Shown in pieces: positions 1 through 8,518 of a stretch of DNA of 58,686 nucleotides; position 1 is the stretch's first letter; each line of letters starts with the position of its first letter. Below the pieces are notes generated by a model that ran no database searches, had not been told where the DNA came from, and saw only the letters and a program-made list of their open reading frames with translations. The DNA comes from an uncultured Alphaproteobacteria bacterium (GTDB lineage: Bacteria; Pseudomonadota; Alphaproteobacteria; Bin95): contig CALAHN010000003.1 of the NCBI GenBank assembly GCA_937891825.1, forward strand, positions 1 to 58,686, written 5' to 3'. The position numbers and the translations under genes were made by a program.

Positions 1-1
1 C

Positions 2-670
2 CTCGCGACCATCGAGAAGCGCTCCGCCGAAGCGGTCGCGGCCGGCTACGGCTTCATCAAACTGCACGAGCGCACGCCGGAAGCCGTCGCCGCCTGCCGC
101 GCCGGCGGCGGGCCTGATGTGCAGATCATGGTCGATACGAATTGCCCCTGGTCGGTCGCGGACGCCATCGAGATCGGCGATGAAATGGCGGCCTATGGCG
201 TCTACTGGCTGGAGGAGCCGGTCTGGCCGCCGGAGAACTTTGAGGGCCTCGCCGAAGTCCGCGCGAACGGCCTCTGCGCCATCGCCGCCGGGGAGAACGC
301 CTCTACCGCCTGGGAATTCAAGCAGATGTTCGCAGCCGGCGCCGTCGACTGGGCGCAGCCAAGCGTTTCCAAGGTCGGCGGCATCACAGAGACACGGAAG
401 ATTTCCGTGCTGGCGGACGCGGCCAATGTCGGGATCGCCCTGCACTCGCCCTATTTCGGCCCCGGCTTTATCGCCAGCTTGCATCTGGTCGCGGCCCATG
501 TCGGCCGCAAGGGACCGGTCGAGCGGCTTTACGGAACCATGGAAGCCAGCTTGTACGGCGATTGGGTCAACCCTGGCCCCGACGGCTGCTATGCCCTGCC
601 AGGCGGCCCCGGCCTCGGCGTCGAACCGGACAAGGACGTGATGCGCGACTTCGTGAAGAAGGGCGTTTAG
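2..670 (+). CDS. Mandelate racemase/muconate lactonizing family dehydratase, 3' part
   Basis: This is the C-terminal part (222 residues) of an enolase-superfamily enzyme; the reading frame is already open at base 2, so the 5' end lies outside the window. The fragment starts in the TIM barrel with a K-L-H motif (residues 20-22 of the fragment) in the position of the catalytic Lys of the mandelate racemase subgroup. Three acidic Mg2+ ligands follow: the Asp of VDTN, the Glu of LEEP and the Glu of AGEN. A later His in ALHSPYFGP sits where the second catalytic base of the family lies. Such enzymes abstract the alpha proton of a carboxylate and usually dehydrate acid sugars, but the substrate cannot be deduced. 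It converges with the SDR gene on the other strand, 20 bp away. Confidence 0.88.
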   Translation, partial: LATIEKRSAEAVAAGYGFIKLHERTPEAVAACRAGGGPDVQIMVDTNCPWSVADAIEIGDEMAAYGVYWLEEPVWPPENFEGLAEVRANGLCAIAAGENASTAWEFKQMFAAGAVDWAQPSVSKVGGITETRKISVLADAANVGIALHSPYFGPGFIASLHLVAAHVGRKGPVERLYGTMEASLYGDWVNPGPDGCYALPGGPGLGVEPDKDVMRDFVKKGV

Positions 671-690
671 CAGAGGCGCCCTGCATCGCG

Positions 691-1437
691 CTAAAGCCCC
701 AGGCCGCCGTCGATATGCAGGGTCTGGCCGGTGACATAGCCAGCGTCGACCGAGAGGAAATAGGCTGCCGCGGCGGCGCAGTCCGTCGGGGTCGCAAGCC
801 GGCCGAAGGGGATGCGGGCCTGGATCGCACGCCAGCGGTCGGCCGTGAGCGCGGCATGGGCCCCGGGGTCTTTCTGGGTGTAGCCGGGCGCCACGACATT
901 GACCGTGACGCCGGCATCGCTGAGTTCCGCCGCGAGCGCCCGCGCCAGGGCCTCCAGCGCCGCTTTGGCCGCCGCCGAGGCCGCGAACACATCGCCGGCT
1001 GGCGGGAACCGGTGCGCCACGAACGAGCTGATCGCCACCACCCGGCCTTGGGGCGAGCGGCGGAGCGCCGGGCTGGCAGCCTTCGCCATCCGGAAGAAGC
1101 TGTCGGCGATGGCGGCGAAACTTTCCTGCACGCTCTGGTCGGGCAGGCTGGCGATTGGGCGCTTGTCGGCGAAGCCCGCATTGGCGACGAGCCAGTCGAG
1201 GCCGCCGAAGCGTTCGATGGCTGCAGCGGCCAGTTCGGCGCCCGCCGCGGGGTCCGCCAGATCGGCGAGCCGCGTCTCCACCTCCGCCCCGGCCGCCTTC
1301 GCCGCCGCCGCGACCGCGCCCAAGCCGTCGACGTTCTTGCGGGTATGCAGCAAGAGCCGCATGTTCGGGCCGGCGATCCGGGCGGCGATCGCGGCGCCGA
1401 TGCCGCTCGCAGCGCCCGTGATCAGCGCCGTCGTCAC
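691..1437 (-). CDS. SDR family oxidoreductase, atypical active site
   Basis: The 248-residue protein is a classical-length short-chain dehydrogenase. It has the nucleotide-binding TGAASGIG near the N-terminus, a NAG motif around residues 86-88, the catalytic-region serines in AISSF (136-140), and the C-terminal VTGQTLHIDGG typical of FabG-like enzymes. The usual YxxxK is not intact: Lys158 is preceded four residues earlier by Ser154 (S-A-A-A-K), so the catalytic Tyr seems to be missing. The substrate is unknown. It faces the dehydratase fragment tail to tail and lies 57 bp downstream of gpmA on the same strand. Confidence 0.85.
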   Translation of the reverse strand: MTTALITGAASGIGAAIAARIAGPNMRLLLHTRKNVDGLGAVAAAAKAAGAEVETRLADLADPAAGAELAAAAIERFGGLDWLVANAGFADKRPIASLPDQSVQESFAAIADSFFRMAKAASPALRRSPQGRVVAISSFVAHRFPPAGDVFAASAAAKAALEALARALAAELSDAGVTVNVVAPGYTQKDPGAHAALTADRWRAIQARIPFGRLATPTDCAAAAAYFLSVDAGYVTGQTLHIDGGLGL

Positions 1438-1494
1438 GGCGTGCGCTCAAGAACGGGCGGCGTCGTCTCGCCGCCTGTGCGTTGATTGCCTGTC

Positions 1495-2205
1495 TCAGCC
1501 ATGGGGCACGACCGGCTTCAGGTAGCGGGCCTCTCCGACCGGGCGCATATCGGGGCCTAGTTGATAGACCAGGGGATTGCCCGTCGGAATCTCGACCAGC
1601 GGGATCGCCTCGTCCGAAATTCCGTCCAGATGCTTCACGAGGCTGCGCAGGCTGTTGCCGTGGGCCGAAATCAGGACTCGCTGGCCGGCCTTGATTCTTG
1701 GGGCGATTTCCGCCTCCCAATAGGGCTGCACCCGGGCGATGGTGTCCTTCAGGCTTTCCGTGAACGGCACGATTTCCTTCGGCAGATTGCGGTAGCGCGG
1801 ATCGTTGATCGGATAGCGCTCATCCTCCGGCGTCAGGCTGGGCGGCGGGACATCGAAGCTGCGCCGCCAGATCATCACCTGTTCCAGGCCATGCTTCTCG
1901 GCGGTTTCCGCCTTGTTGAGGCCCTGGAGGCCGCCATAGCTGCGTTCGTTCAAGCGCCAGTCCTTGATGACCGGCAGCCAGCGCCGGTCCATTTCATCCA
2001 GCACAAGCCAGAGGGTGCGGATCGCGCGCGTCAGGACGGACGTGTAGCAGATGTCGAAATCGAACCCCTGCTCCTTCAACAGCCGCCCGCCGTCGCGGGC
2101 TTCTGCCTCGCCGGCCGGCGTCAGGTCGATGTCCTTCCAGCCGGTAAATCGGTTTTCAAGGTTCCACTGGCTCTGGCCGTGGCGGATCAAGACCAAGTTC
2201 GACAT
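1495..2205 (-). CDS. gpmA: 2,3-bisphosphoglycerate-dependent phosphoglycerate mutase
   Basis: This is a 236-residue cofactor-dependent phosphoglycerate mutase, which interconverts 3- and 2-phosphoglycerate in glycolysis. The phosphohistidine motif [10 protein letters not shown] is near the N-terminus, followed by [12 protein letters not shown], the signature [15 protein letters not shown], and the second catalytic His in [16 protein letters not shown]. These are hallmark dPGM segments, and the length matches bacterial GpmA. An in-frame start 39 nt upstream (2244) would add 13 residues of no family character, so the Met directly before SNLVLIRHG is preferred, although its Shine-Dalgarno sequence is weak. 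Confidence 0.93.
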   Translation of the reverse strand: MSNLVLIRHGQSQWNLENRFTGWKDIDLTPAGEAEARDGGRLLKEQGFDFDICYTSVLTRAIRTLWLVLDEMDRRWLPVIKDWRLNERSYGGLQGLNKAETAEKHGLEQVMIWRRSFDVPPPSLTPEDERYPINDPRYRNLPKEIVPFTESLKDTIARVQPYWEAEIAPRIKAGQRVLISAHGNSLRSLVKHLDGISDEAIPLVEIPTGNPLVYQLGPDMRPVGEARYLKPVVPHG

Positions 2206-2265
2206 GGGCGGTGAGGTGCTCCGTTCAAGGGAAGTTAGGATCATATCGAGGGCATGCGCCGGGCG

Positions 2266-2766
2266 CTATCGCCCAAGCAGCCAGGCGATCAGCACGGCCG
2301 ACGCGATCGCAAGCGGCAACACGAGCAGACCGCCGGAATACCGCCGGACGGCTAGGCTTTGCCCGACCAGCGGCAATTCCCAGATAAACAGCCGCTGCAG
2401 ATTGACGAGCGTCCAGGATGCATAGAGAGTCAGGATCGGCGCGAGGCCGGCGTCGGCTTGCAGCAGCGCGGCGCCAAGCGGCAGCACGACCATCGGCCCT
2501 GTCGGCAGGATCGCGCCCGCGGCGATCGCAATGGCATAGCCAAGCCAGCCGCCTTCCGCGCCGAACAGCTCCGCCACAATCTCCCGCGGCAGGAGTTCCG
2601 CCAGAAAGCCCGCGACGAATGCCGCCGGCAACACGATCGGCACGACGCGCACAGCCTGACTGAGCGAGATGCGCATCGCTTCCCGGAAGCTCTTGCCCGG
2701 AAGGGCTATGACGGCGCCGCCTGCGACCAGGACCAGGACGATGATGATGATCAAGGAAGCCGACAT
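2266..2766 (-). CDS. Small permease-like membrane protein (paralogue 2)
   Basis: The 166-residue protein is very hydrophobic with about five predicted membrane helices. Its core, GAILPTGPMVVLPLGAAL followed by a W...LQRLFIWELPLVG segment, matches the next protein upstream (GALLPGGPWVIMPL ... LNRLLVWEMPFLG), so the two are tandem paralogues. The fold resembles one half of COG0701/DUF318-type predicted permeases, but the Cys residues typical of the ArsP-like members are absent. The ATG at 2766 overlaps the upstream stop by 1 nt (TGATG); a GTG at 2769 is an alternative start. The two halves probably form a heterodimer. The transported substrate is unknown. Confidence 0.72.
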   Translation of the reverse strand: MSASLIIIIVLVLVAGGAVIALPGKSFREAMRISLSQAVRVVPIVLPAAFVAGFLAELLPREIVAELFGAEGGWLGYAIAIAAGAILPTGPMVVLPLGAALLQADAGLAPILTLYASWTLVNLQRLFIWELPLVGQSLAVRRYSGGLLVLPLAIASAVLIAWLLGR

Positions 2767-3308
2767 CACTCAGGCTCCTTGACGGTCGCGGCGAGCGGCA
2801 GCCAGCGCCTGACCGCCAAGCCGGCCAGCAGCGGCAACGGCACCGCCAGAAGCCAGCGGAGGCCGGCGGTCTCGAACCCGAGGAACGGCATTTCCCAGAC
2901 CAGGAGGCGGTTCAGGCCAAGCGACGACCAGGCCACGACAAATGCGACGCAAGCGCCGGCGTCCGCGCCCGATCGGGCGATCGCGAGGGTCAACGGCATG
3001 ATGACCCAAGGCCCGCCGGGCAGCAGCGCGCCCGCCCCTGCGGCGATCGCAAGGCCCTTGAAACCGGACCCGGCGCCCAGCGCGCGGGCGACGGCTTCGC
3101 GCGGCGCCAACACCGTCAGGAAACCGACGAGCAAAAGGCCCAGCAGGAAGCGCGGCGCCATGGTTTCCAGAATGCCGACATCGACCCAGAAGGCACGGTA
3201 AAACGCCGCCTCGCCCTTGTAGATGTAGCAGATCAGCCCAAGCGAGATCGCGATCGTCCAGACGAACAGCGTCGGCCCATGCCCGCCGAAGCGTTTCCTT
3301 TCAGCCAT
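2766..3308 (-). CDS. Small permease-like membrane protein (paralogue 1)
   Basis: This 180-residue polytopic membrane protein is the upstream partner of the preceding entry. An N-terminal helix (about residues 13-30) is followed by LAPREAVARALGAG, which parallels LLPREIVAELFGAE in the paralogue, and then the shared GALLPGGPWVIMPL and W..LGLNRLLVWEMPFLG segments. Conserved Pro-Gly-Pro and W-E-x-P residues inside helices suggest a shared transport or binding site. The coupled stop/start with the second gene argues for stoichiometric production of two half-permeases. The family assignment (COG0701-like) rests on pattern only; the function is unknown. Confidence 0.72.
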   Translation of the reverse strand: MAERKRFGGHGPTLFVWTIAISLGLICYIYKGEAAFYRAFWVDVGILETMAPRFLLGLLLVGFLTVLAPREAVARALGAGSGFKGLAIAAGAGALLPGGPWVIMPLTLAIARSGADAGACVAFVVAWSSLGLNRLLVWEMPFLGFETAGLRWLLAVPLPLLAGLAVRRWLPLAATVKEPE

Positions 3309-3328
3309 CGGGCGGCCCTATGGATGGC

Positions 3329-3346
3329 GGGCGCCAAGCGGCGCCC
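3329..3346. other. Perfect 7-bp stem-loop in the histidine kinase-permease intergenic region
   Basis: GGGCGCC and GGCGCCC form a perfect hairpin with the tetraloop AAGC. It lies between the stop of the histidine kinase gene (3454) and the start of the permease gene (3308), both on the minus strand. No U-run follows on either strand, so it is not a convincing intrinsic terminator. The rest of the 145-bp intergenic stretch shows nothing recognisable. Confidence 0.4.
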
Positions 3347-3453
3347 TTGAAGATGAAGCCGGGAACACGAGAAACCTCTAGCGACGAGTCGGGATCGCCA
3401 GACGATAGGAACATTCGCCATCGAGCGAAACAGTCCCGACTGCGGGACGAGGC

Positions 3454-4596
3454 TCAGGCGGCGGCGTTGTCGCGCGTGCTCCGTTTGGTGCGGGCGGCTG
3501 GCATCGTCACGCGAACGGTGGTGCCCTGGTTCAAGACGCTTTTGATCTCGAAGCTGCCGCCATGCAGATCGGTCAACTGCTTGCAGAGCGGCAGGCCGAG
3601 GCCTGTGCCCTGATAGGTGCGGTTGAGGGCGCTGTCGATCTGGATAAACGGCTCCACGACGCGCGCGATATCGTCGGGCGCGATGCCGATGCCTTCGTCG
3701 GTCACCTCGAACACCACGGAGCCGTCCTCGACGAAGGCGGCGACCGTGACCGACTTGCCGGGCGGCGTGAACTTCACCGCATTGGACAGGATGTTCATCA
3801 GGATCTGATTGACCTTGCGCTTGTCGGCCCTGAGACGCGGCAGATCGGGCTCTGGATCAGCCTTGATCTGGATGCCGTGCGCCGCTTCGATCTTGCGGAT
3901 GATGCGCGCGCAGTCGCCGATCATTTCGCCGGGATCGATCCAGTCTTCCCTGAGATCGACCATGCCGGACTCGACCTTCGCCAGATCCAGCAAGTCATTG
4001 ATCAGCGCCAGAAGATGCGCGCCGGAGGTATAGATGTCGGACGCATATTCCCGATATTCGACGGCGCCCAGCTTGCCGAGCGCCTCGGATCGAATGATTT
4101 CAGAGAATCCCAGGATCGCGTTCAAGGGCGTCCGAAGTTCGTGGCTCATCATCGCCAGGAATTCCGTCTTCGAGCGGTTCGCGGCCTCGGCTTCTTCCTT
4201 GGCCTTATGCACGGCGTCGGACGCCTTCGATAGCGACTTGGCTTCCGCCTCCAGCGTTTCGGCGCGCGTGCTCAGATCACGAATGCGCGCCGCGAAAGCC
4301 TTTGCCTGGATTTCCGCCGCCTCAAGCGCCGCTTCGCTGGCGGCGGCGCGTTTGCGCGTCGCTCGCAATTCGACCGTCGTCCGCGTCAACCGCCATGAGA
4401 GGCCGCCCGCCGCCACGGCCAGTACCAGCGCGAGCCCTACCCAGGGGGACAGCGCGATCCACGCAAACCCATCGCTTCCCGTCGGCGCCGCCCACGCAAA
4501 GGCCGGCGCCAAGCCGGCAAGGCCTGAAACCGCGGACACGGCGAATAGCCGATACGGGCGGGGGACGGAATTGAGCAAGGTCGCGGCGCCTTTCAT
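3454..4596 (-). CDS. Membrane sensor histidine kinase, orphan
   Basis: This is a 380-residue sensor kinase. Two hydrophobic segments (about 15-38 and 47-66) flank a very short periplasmic loop, followed by an Ala/Glu-rich coiled coil (about 75-140). The HisKA box SHELRTPLNAILGFSEI has the phosphoacceptor His152. The HATPase domain shows the N box NILSNAVKF (about 269-277), G1 DEGIGIAP (about 300-307) and G2 TGLGLPLCKQ (about 331-340). It therefore autophosphorylates on His and should pass the phosphate to a response regulator, but no receiver-domain gene lies beside it. The tiny external loop suggests membrane or cytoplasmic sensing. The start has no clear Shine-Dalgarno sequence. Confidence 0.88.
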   Translation of the reverse strand: MKGAATLLNSVPRPYRLFAVSAVSGLAGLAPAFAWAAPTGSDGFAWIALSPWVGLALVLAVAAGGLSWRLTRTTVELRATRKRAAASEAALEAAEIQAKAFAARIRDLSTRAETLEAEAKSLSKASDAVHKAKEEAEAANRSKTEFLAMMSHELRTPLNAILGFSEIIRSEALGKLGAVEYREYASDIYTSGAHLLALINDLLDLAKVESGMVDLREDWIDPGEMIGDCARIIRKIEAAHGIQIKADPEPDLPRLRADKRKVNQILMNILSNAVKFTPPGKSVTVAAFVEDGSVVFEVTDEGIGIAPDDIARVVEPFIQIDSALNRTYQGTGLGLPLCKQLTDLHGGSFEIKSVLNQGTTVRVTMPAARTKRSTRDNAAA

Positions 4597-4644
4597 ACAT
4601 GGCTTAAAGCCTCAGTATCTTAACAGACGCCTCTTTCGATGCCG

Positions 4645-6024
4645 TTAAGCCGCCGCGCCGACATCCCAGTAAAATCCCGCCATAATGCGAAGACCGGACC
4701 TCAGGATCGACCCTAGCGCATGTTCATCCGGCGCATGCTGGGAGCACCCGGCATAGGAATGCGGGACCCAGATTGTCGGCATACCGAGGATATCGGTGAA
4801 CACGTCGTTCGGGATCGAGCCGCCAAGGCTCGGCAGGATCGCGGGGGCCCTGCCGGTCGTCGCTGCGAATGATTTCACCGCGCGGCCGACCCAGGGATTG
4901 TCCAGCGACGTTCGGGTCGCCGCCATGGCGCCGCGGGTCGGCGCGACCTCGACCATGCCGAAGCCCTCGGCTTTCAGATGCTCGCGGATGATATCGAGAA
5001 AGCTCTCGTGATCGGAGCCGGCGACGAACCGGATCTGGCAGACCGCGCTTGCGGACGCCGGGATGGCGTTGACCGGCGCCTTAGGGTTGCCGGCCTCCAT
5101 CGCCAGAATCTCCAGCGTATTCCAGGCAAAGACGCGCTCGTTGGGGGTCAGCCCCGGCGCGCCCCAATCGCGCTCGATCTCCGGCGCATCCGGCCCGCCG
5201 TCGACCTCGAGGTCGGCCAGCGCCGCCCGGACCGCGTTCGAGATCGGCGGCGGCTTCAGGCCTTCGACCTGCAGGCGCCCGCGCCCGTCGATCAAGGTCG
5301 AGATCGCGTTGACCAACTGGATCGCGGGGTTCGAGATCAAGCCGCCCCAATTGCCGGAATGATGGGCGCCCTCGCGCGCATTGATCGTCAGCGAGAAGTT
5401 GGTGTTGCCCCGGCTGCCGAGAAAGATCGTCGGCCGGTCCGCTGAGACCCGCGGCCCGTCGGACGCGATCAGCACATCCGCCGTCAGCCGGTCCTTGTGC
5501 GCTTCCGCGAACGCCCGGAGGCCCTTCGAGCCCATCTCCTCGCCGGTTTCGACGAGGACGCGCAAATTGAAGCCAAGCGCGCCGCGCTCCGCCAGCACGG
5601 CCGCCAGCGCCGTGAAGTTGATCGTGTGCTGCCCCTTGTTGTCCGCCGTGCCGCGGCCATACCACCGGTCGCCCTCGACCGTGATCGTCCACGGCTTGAG
5701 GCCTTCGCGCCACGCCTCGTCCTGGCCGCGCACGGTGTCGCCGTGGCCATAGACCAGGACCGTCGGCAGCCCGTCGCCTTCATGACGCTCGCCGATCAGC
5801 AGCGGGCCGGCCGCTTCCGGGTTCGGCAGCACCTCCCAGGCGACGCCGAGGTCGGCCGCGAGGCTCGGGCCGATATCCTCCGTCAGATATCGCTCCAGGT
5901 CGGCCGCGCGCTCCGGCTCCTGGCTGGTGCTCGGGATTTCGACCCGGCGCTTCAGGAGGTCCAGGAAGGCCCCGGAATCGAACGCCTGTTCAACCCGTCC
6001 GATCGCGCCGGATCTACTTGTCAT
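4645..6024 (-). CDS. M20 family metallopeptidase (ArgE/DapE/CPG2-like)
   Basis: The 459-residue protein is an M20 zinc hydrolase. Metal-site motifs are visible: HGD in VYGHGDTV (His94, Asp96), the bridging Asp in GRGTADNKGQ (Asp128), the catalytic Glu pair in ETGEEMGSKG (about 162-163), and a late His-rich stretch around QHAPDEH. A dimerisation domain lies between them. The family hydrolyses N-acyl amino acids, dipeptides or carbamoyl compounds; the specificity cannot be read off. It is the last gene of a three-gene operon and overlaps the end of the upstream dehydrogenase gene by 11 nt, which suggests it acts on a related amide-type substrate. Confidence 0.88.
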   Translation of the reverse strand: MTSRSGAIGRVEQAFDSGAFLDLLKRRVEIPSTSQEPERAADLERYLTEDIGPSLAADLGVAWEVLPNPEAAGPLLIGERHEGDGLPTVLVYGHGDTVRGQDEAWREGLKPWTITVEGDRWYGRGTADNKGQHTINFTALAAVLAERGALGFNLRVLVETGEEMGSKGLRAFAEAHKDRLTADVLIASDGPRVSADRPTIFLGSRGNTNFSLTINAREGAHHSGNWGGLISNPAIQLVNAISTLIDGRGRLQVEGLKPPPISNAVRAALADLEVDGGPDAPEIERDWGAPGLTPNERVFAWNTLEILAMEAGNPKAPVNAIPASASAVCQIRFVAGSDHESFLDIIREHLKAEGFGMVEVAPTRGAMAATRTSLDNPWVGRAVKSFAATTGRAPAILPSLGGSIPNDVFTDILGMPTIWVPHSYAGCSQHAPDEHALGSILRSGLRIMAGFYWDVGAAA

Positions 6025-6898
6025 GCTTGCGAGCCTCCGGTTCGACGATATCCAAAATCTTGCGCGTCATCGCCTTGACCTGCCGGCGCCGCTCCGCGAC
6101 ATCCCGGCCGGTCCAATCGTAGAAGCCCTTGCCGACGTCGGCTCCGGTCTCGCCCTTGCCGGGCTTGGCCTGGACGAATGGCGCCGGCTCCCGGGTCAGA
6201 TGCAGGTTGGGGATGATCTCAGCCTGGGATTTGGCGTGCACGACCAGCCCGCCCAGGTCCTTGACCTCGATCAGTCCGCCGGCGCACATGCGCGGCCCGA
6301 ACGCCAAGCGGGCGAACTTGTCGACATCCTCCACCGAGCAATAGCCCTTCTCGATCATCCAGTAGGCCTCATGCAGCATGGCGTGCTGCAGGCGATTAAA
6401 GAGCGCGCCGATGATCGGGCGGTTGAGCAGCACGACTTCCTTGTCCGTCCGCTTCAGCGCCGCGATGACCCTGTCCCTGGTTTCGTCGGAAGTTTCGGGA
6501 ATGCGGATAGCTTCGACGCAGGCGAACGCTTCAGCCGGCTGCAGGTAATGCACGCCGATGAATTTCTGCTTATGGGCCAGAGGCGCCGCCAGTTCTTCCA
6601 GGTCCAGGCCGGAGGTGTTCGAGGTAATGATCGTCTTCCCGCCCCACTTTGCCTCCATGGCCTTGAAGAGCGCGTGCTTCGGCGGGAATTCTTCCGGGAA
6701 ATTCTCGGATACATAATCCGGCGCTTCGTCCGGCAGGTCAGCGACAGCCTTGAGGCCCTTCGGCGCGCCCGCCAACGCCTTCGCCGGGTCGCGCGTCAGG
6801 ACCGTGACGTCGAAGCCCCCATCGAGAAACGATAGCGCGACGCCCTTGCCCATGACGCCGTAGCCGGCGATCAGGACGGACTGGATTGGTGTGCTCAT
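6014..6898 (-). CDS. 3-hydroxyacyl-CoA dehydrogenase-like NAD(P)-binding enzyme
   Basis: The 294-residue protein has an N-terminal Rossmann motif (GYGVMGKGVALSF), the TSNTSGLDLEEL and GVHYLQPAEAF segments characteristic of hydroxyacyl-CoA dehydrogenases (the His and Pro of the H-x-x-x-P element are kept), and a helical C-terminal domain with LLNRPIIGALFNRLQHAMLHEA. The length matches single-domain HADH proteins acting on 3-hydroxy acids. Upstream in-frame codons give only low-complexity sequence, so the ATG at 6898, which overlaps the M81 stop (ATGA), is chosen. It probably oxidises a 3-hydroxy acid or CoA ester; the substrate is unknown. Confidence 0.85.
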   Translation of the reverse strand: MSTPIQSVLIAGYGVMGKGVALSFLDGGFDVTVLTRDPAKALAGAPKGLKAVADLPDEAPDYVSENFPEEFPPKHALFKAMEAKWGGKTIITSNTSGLDLEELAAPLAHKQKFIGVHYLQPAEAFACVEAIRIPETSDETRDRVIAALKRTDKEVVLLNRPIIGALFNRLQHAMLHEAYWMIEKGYCSVEDVDKFARLAFGPRMCAGGLIEVKDLGGLVVHAKSQAEIIPNLHLTREPAPFVQAKPGKGETGADVGKGFYDWTGRDVAERRRQVKAMTRKILDIVEPEARKHDK

Positions 6899-8403
6899 GC
6901 CTGTTCCCTCATTGCAGCGCCGGCCGGCGATAGCCTGACGCCCGCGCGAATTCTTTTGAACGCCAACGCCGCCGGGTCGGCGGCCATCGCGCCCGGCGCC
7001 GCGACATCGATGATCGTTTCGGCGATCGGCTGAAAATGCCCCCGGAAGTGCGCGGAACTCTTCAGGGCGAGAAATCGCATGGCGGCAGGCTCGATGCCAA
7101 GATGCCGGAAGCATTCCTGATCGGCCGCCTGCACCCTCTTGCCGACGACGACGATATCGACGCCGCCGAGACGGAGCCTGGCCGTCGGCGCGAGATCGAG
7201 CCGCGCCCCTTTATAGAGCGGCCCCGACCCGGTCATCCGGCCGTCCGCCGTTGCGATCACCTTGAACTCCCCGGGCAAGGGCTTGTCGCCCGGAACCCCG
7301 TGCTTGCCGCCGAGCGCCACCGAGATCAGCGCGCCCTCGCCGGCCTTGGCCGCGATCATCGCCACATGGGGATCGAAGATCAGGCCCGCCGCCGCGCCGG
7401 TCAGGCCAGCGTCGAGCATGGCGCGCAACAGTCCCATCGTGTCGCCCGTGCCGCCAGCGCCGGGATTGTCCTGAATGTCCGCCAGCACCACCGGCCGAAG
7501 GGCGCCTTCCGCCGCCTTGATCGCAATGGCGACGGCCGCCGCCGGGTCCAGCACGGCGCCGCCCCAATCGCGCTCGTGCGCCTCCACCAGATCGGCGACC
7601 TGATCGACGGCCGCCCGGACAGCGGCCGCGTCGGAGCCGTAGCCATAAACGCTCGGTCCGCAATCGGGGATGTCGGCCGCCGGAAAGCCGCCGGCGAAGG
7701 TCAGCAGCACGCCGGTTTCCGCCTCGATCCTTGCGACCGCGGCGACGACCTCCGCGGCAGGCTCGCGCATGGTGCACCCCGCGAACAGCGGGATCAGGAA
7801 CGGCGTCTGCCGGAACGCGGCGGCGGGCCGCGGGGCGCCCGACGCCAGATGCCCATCAAGCCAATCCGCCATGCGGGCGCCGGTCGCCGCCATGTCGGCA
7901 TGGGGATATGTGCGATAGCCTGTTATGGCGGTAGCCATCTCCAGCGCCTCAACCGACATGTTGGCGTGATAATCCAGCGTGACGACGATCGGCAGGCGCG
8001 GCCCAAGCTTCTGCCGGAGCCGCATCAGCAATTCGCCTTCGCCGTCGTCCAGATGCTCGGCGACCATGGCGCCATGCAGCGCCAGATAGAGCGCGTCGAC
8101 CGGACCCAGGGCCGCCAGTTCCTCGAACAGCATCTGGACGATGGCTTCATAGGCCGCCTCCGTCACTTGCGCCGAAGGATTGGCCGAAGCGAACAGCAAC
8201 GGCGCAATCGCATGCCCCCGGGCTGCCGCCCGCTCGACAAAGCCGGCAAGCGCCAGATTGTAGCCCTTGACCGCCGGCAGCACATCGGCGCCCCGCGTCA
8301 GGACAGGCCAGCTATAACCGGTTTCAAAATCCGTCAGCGTCGCCTTGTGGGGCGCGAAGGTATTGGTTTCGTGGCGAAAGCTGGCGACTGCAATGCGCGC
8401 CAT
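6895..8403 (-). CDS. M81 family metallopeptidase (MlrC-like)
   Basis: The 502-residue protein begins MARIAVASFRHETNTFAP, the N-terminal signature of the MlrC/M81 family, with His11 as a probable zinc ligand. Further family segments are ALHGAMVAEHLDDGEGELL, LDYHANMS and TGYRTYPHADMAATG, and the C-terminal domain has VLADIQDNPGAGGTGDTMGLLRAML. MlrC was described for the last step of microcystin-peptide breakdown, but homologues are widespread in organisms that never meet microcystin and their natural substrates are mostly unknown. It is the first gene of the operon that continues with the dehydrogenase and the M20 peptidase, and it is divergent from the CaiB gene. Confidence 0.9.
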   Translation of the reverse strand: MARIAVASFRHETNTFAPHKATLTDFETGYSWPVLTRGADVLPAVKGYNLALAGFVERAAARGHAIAPLLFASANPSAQVTEAAYEAIVQMLFEELAALGPVDALYLALHGAMVAEHLDDGEGELLMRLRQKLGPRLPIVVTLDYHANMSVEALEMATAITGYRTYPHADMAATGARMADWLDGHLASGAPRPAAAFRQTPFLIPLFAGCTMREPAAEVVAAVARIEAETGVLLTFAGGFPAADIPDCGPSVYGYGSDAAAVRAAVDQVADLVEAHERDWGGAVLDPAAAVAIAIKAAEGALRPVVLADIQDNPGAGGTGDTMGLLRAMLDAGLTGAAAGLIFDPHVAMIAAKAGEGALISVALGGKHGVPGDKPLPGEFKVIATADGRMTGSGPLYKGARLDLAPTARLRLGGVDIVVVGKRVQAADQECFRHLGIEPAAMRFLALKSSAHFRGHFQPIAETIIDVAAPGAMAADPAALAFKRIRAGVRLSPAGAAMREQA

Positions 8404-8518
8404 CAACGATCCTCCAGGTGCGGAACAGCCAGTCGGCCGGTTGAGCATAGCCGCCGTTCCCATGGGCGCAATGCAAAGCCTATAGTTCCAGCGATCTGCC
8501 GCAGAGGAGTCGCCCGCG

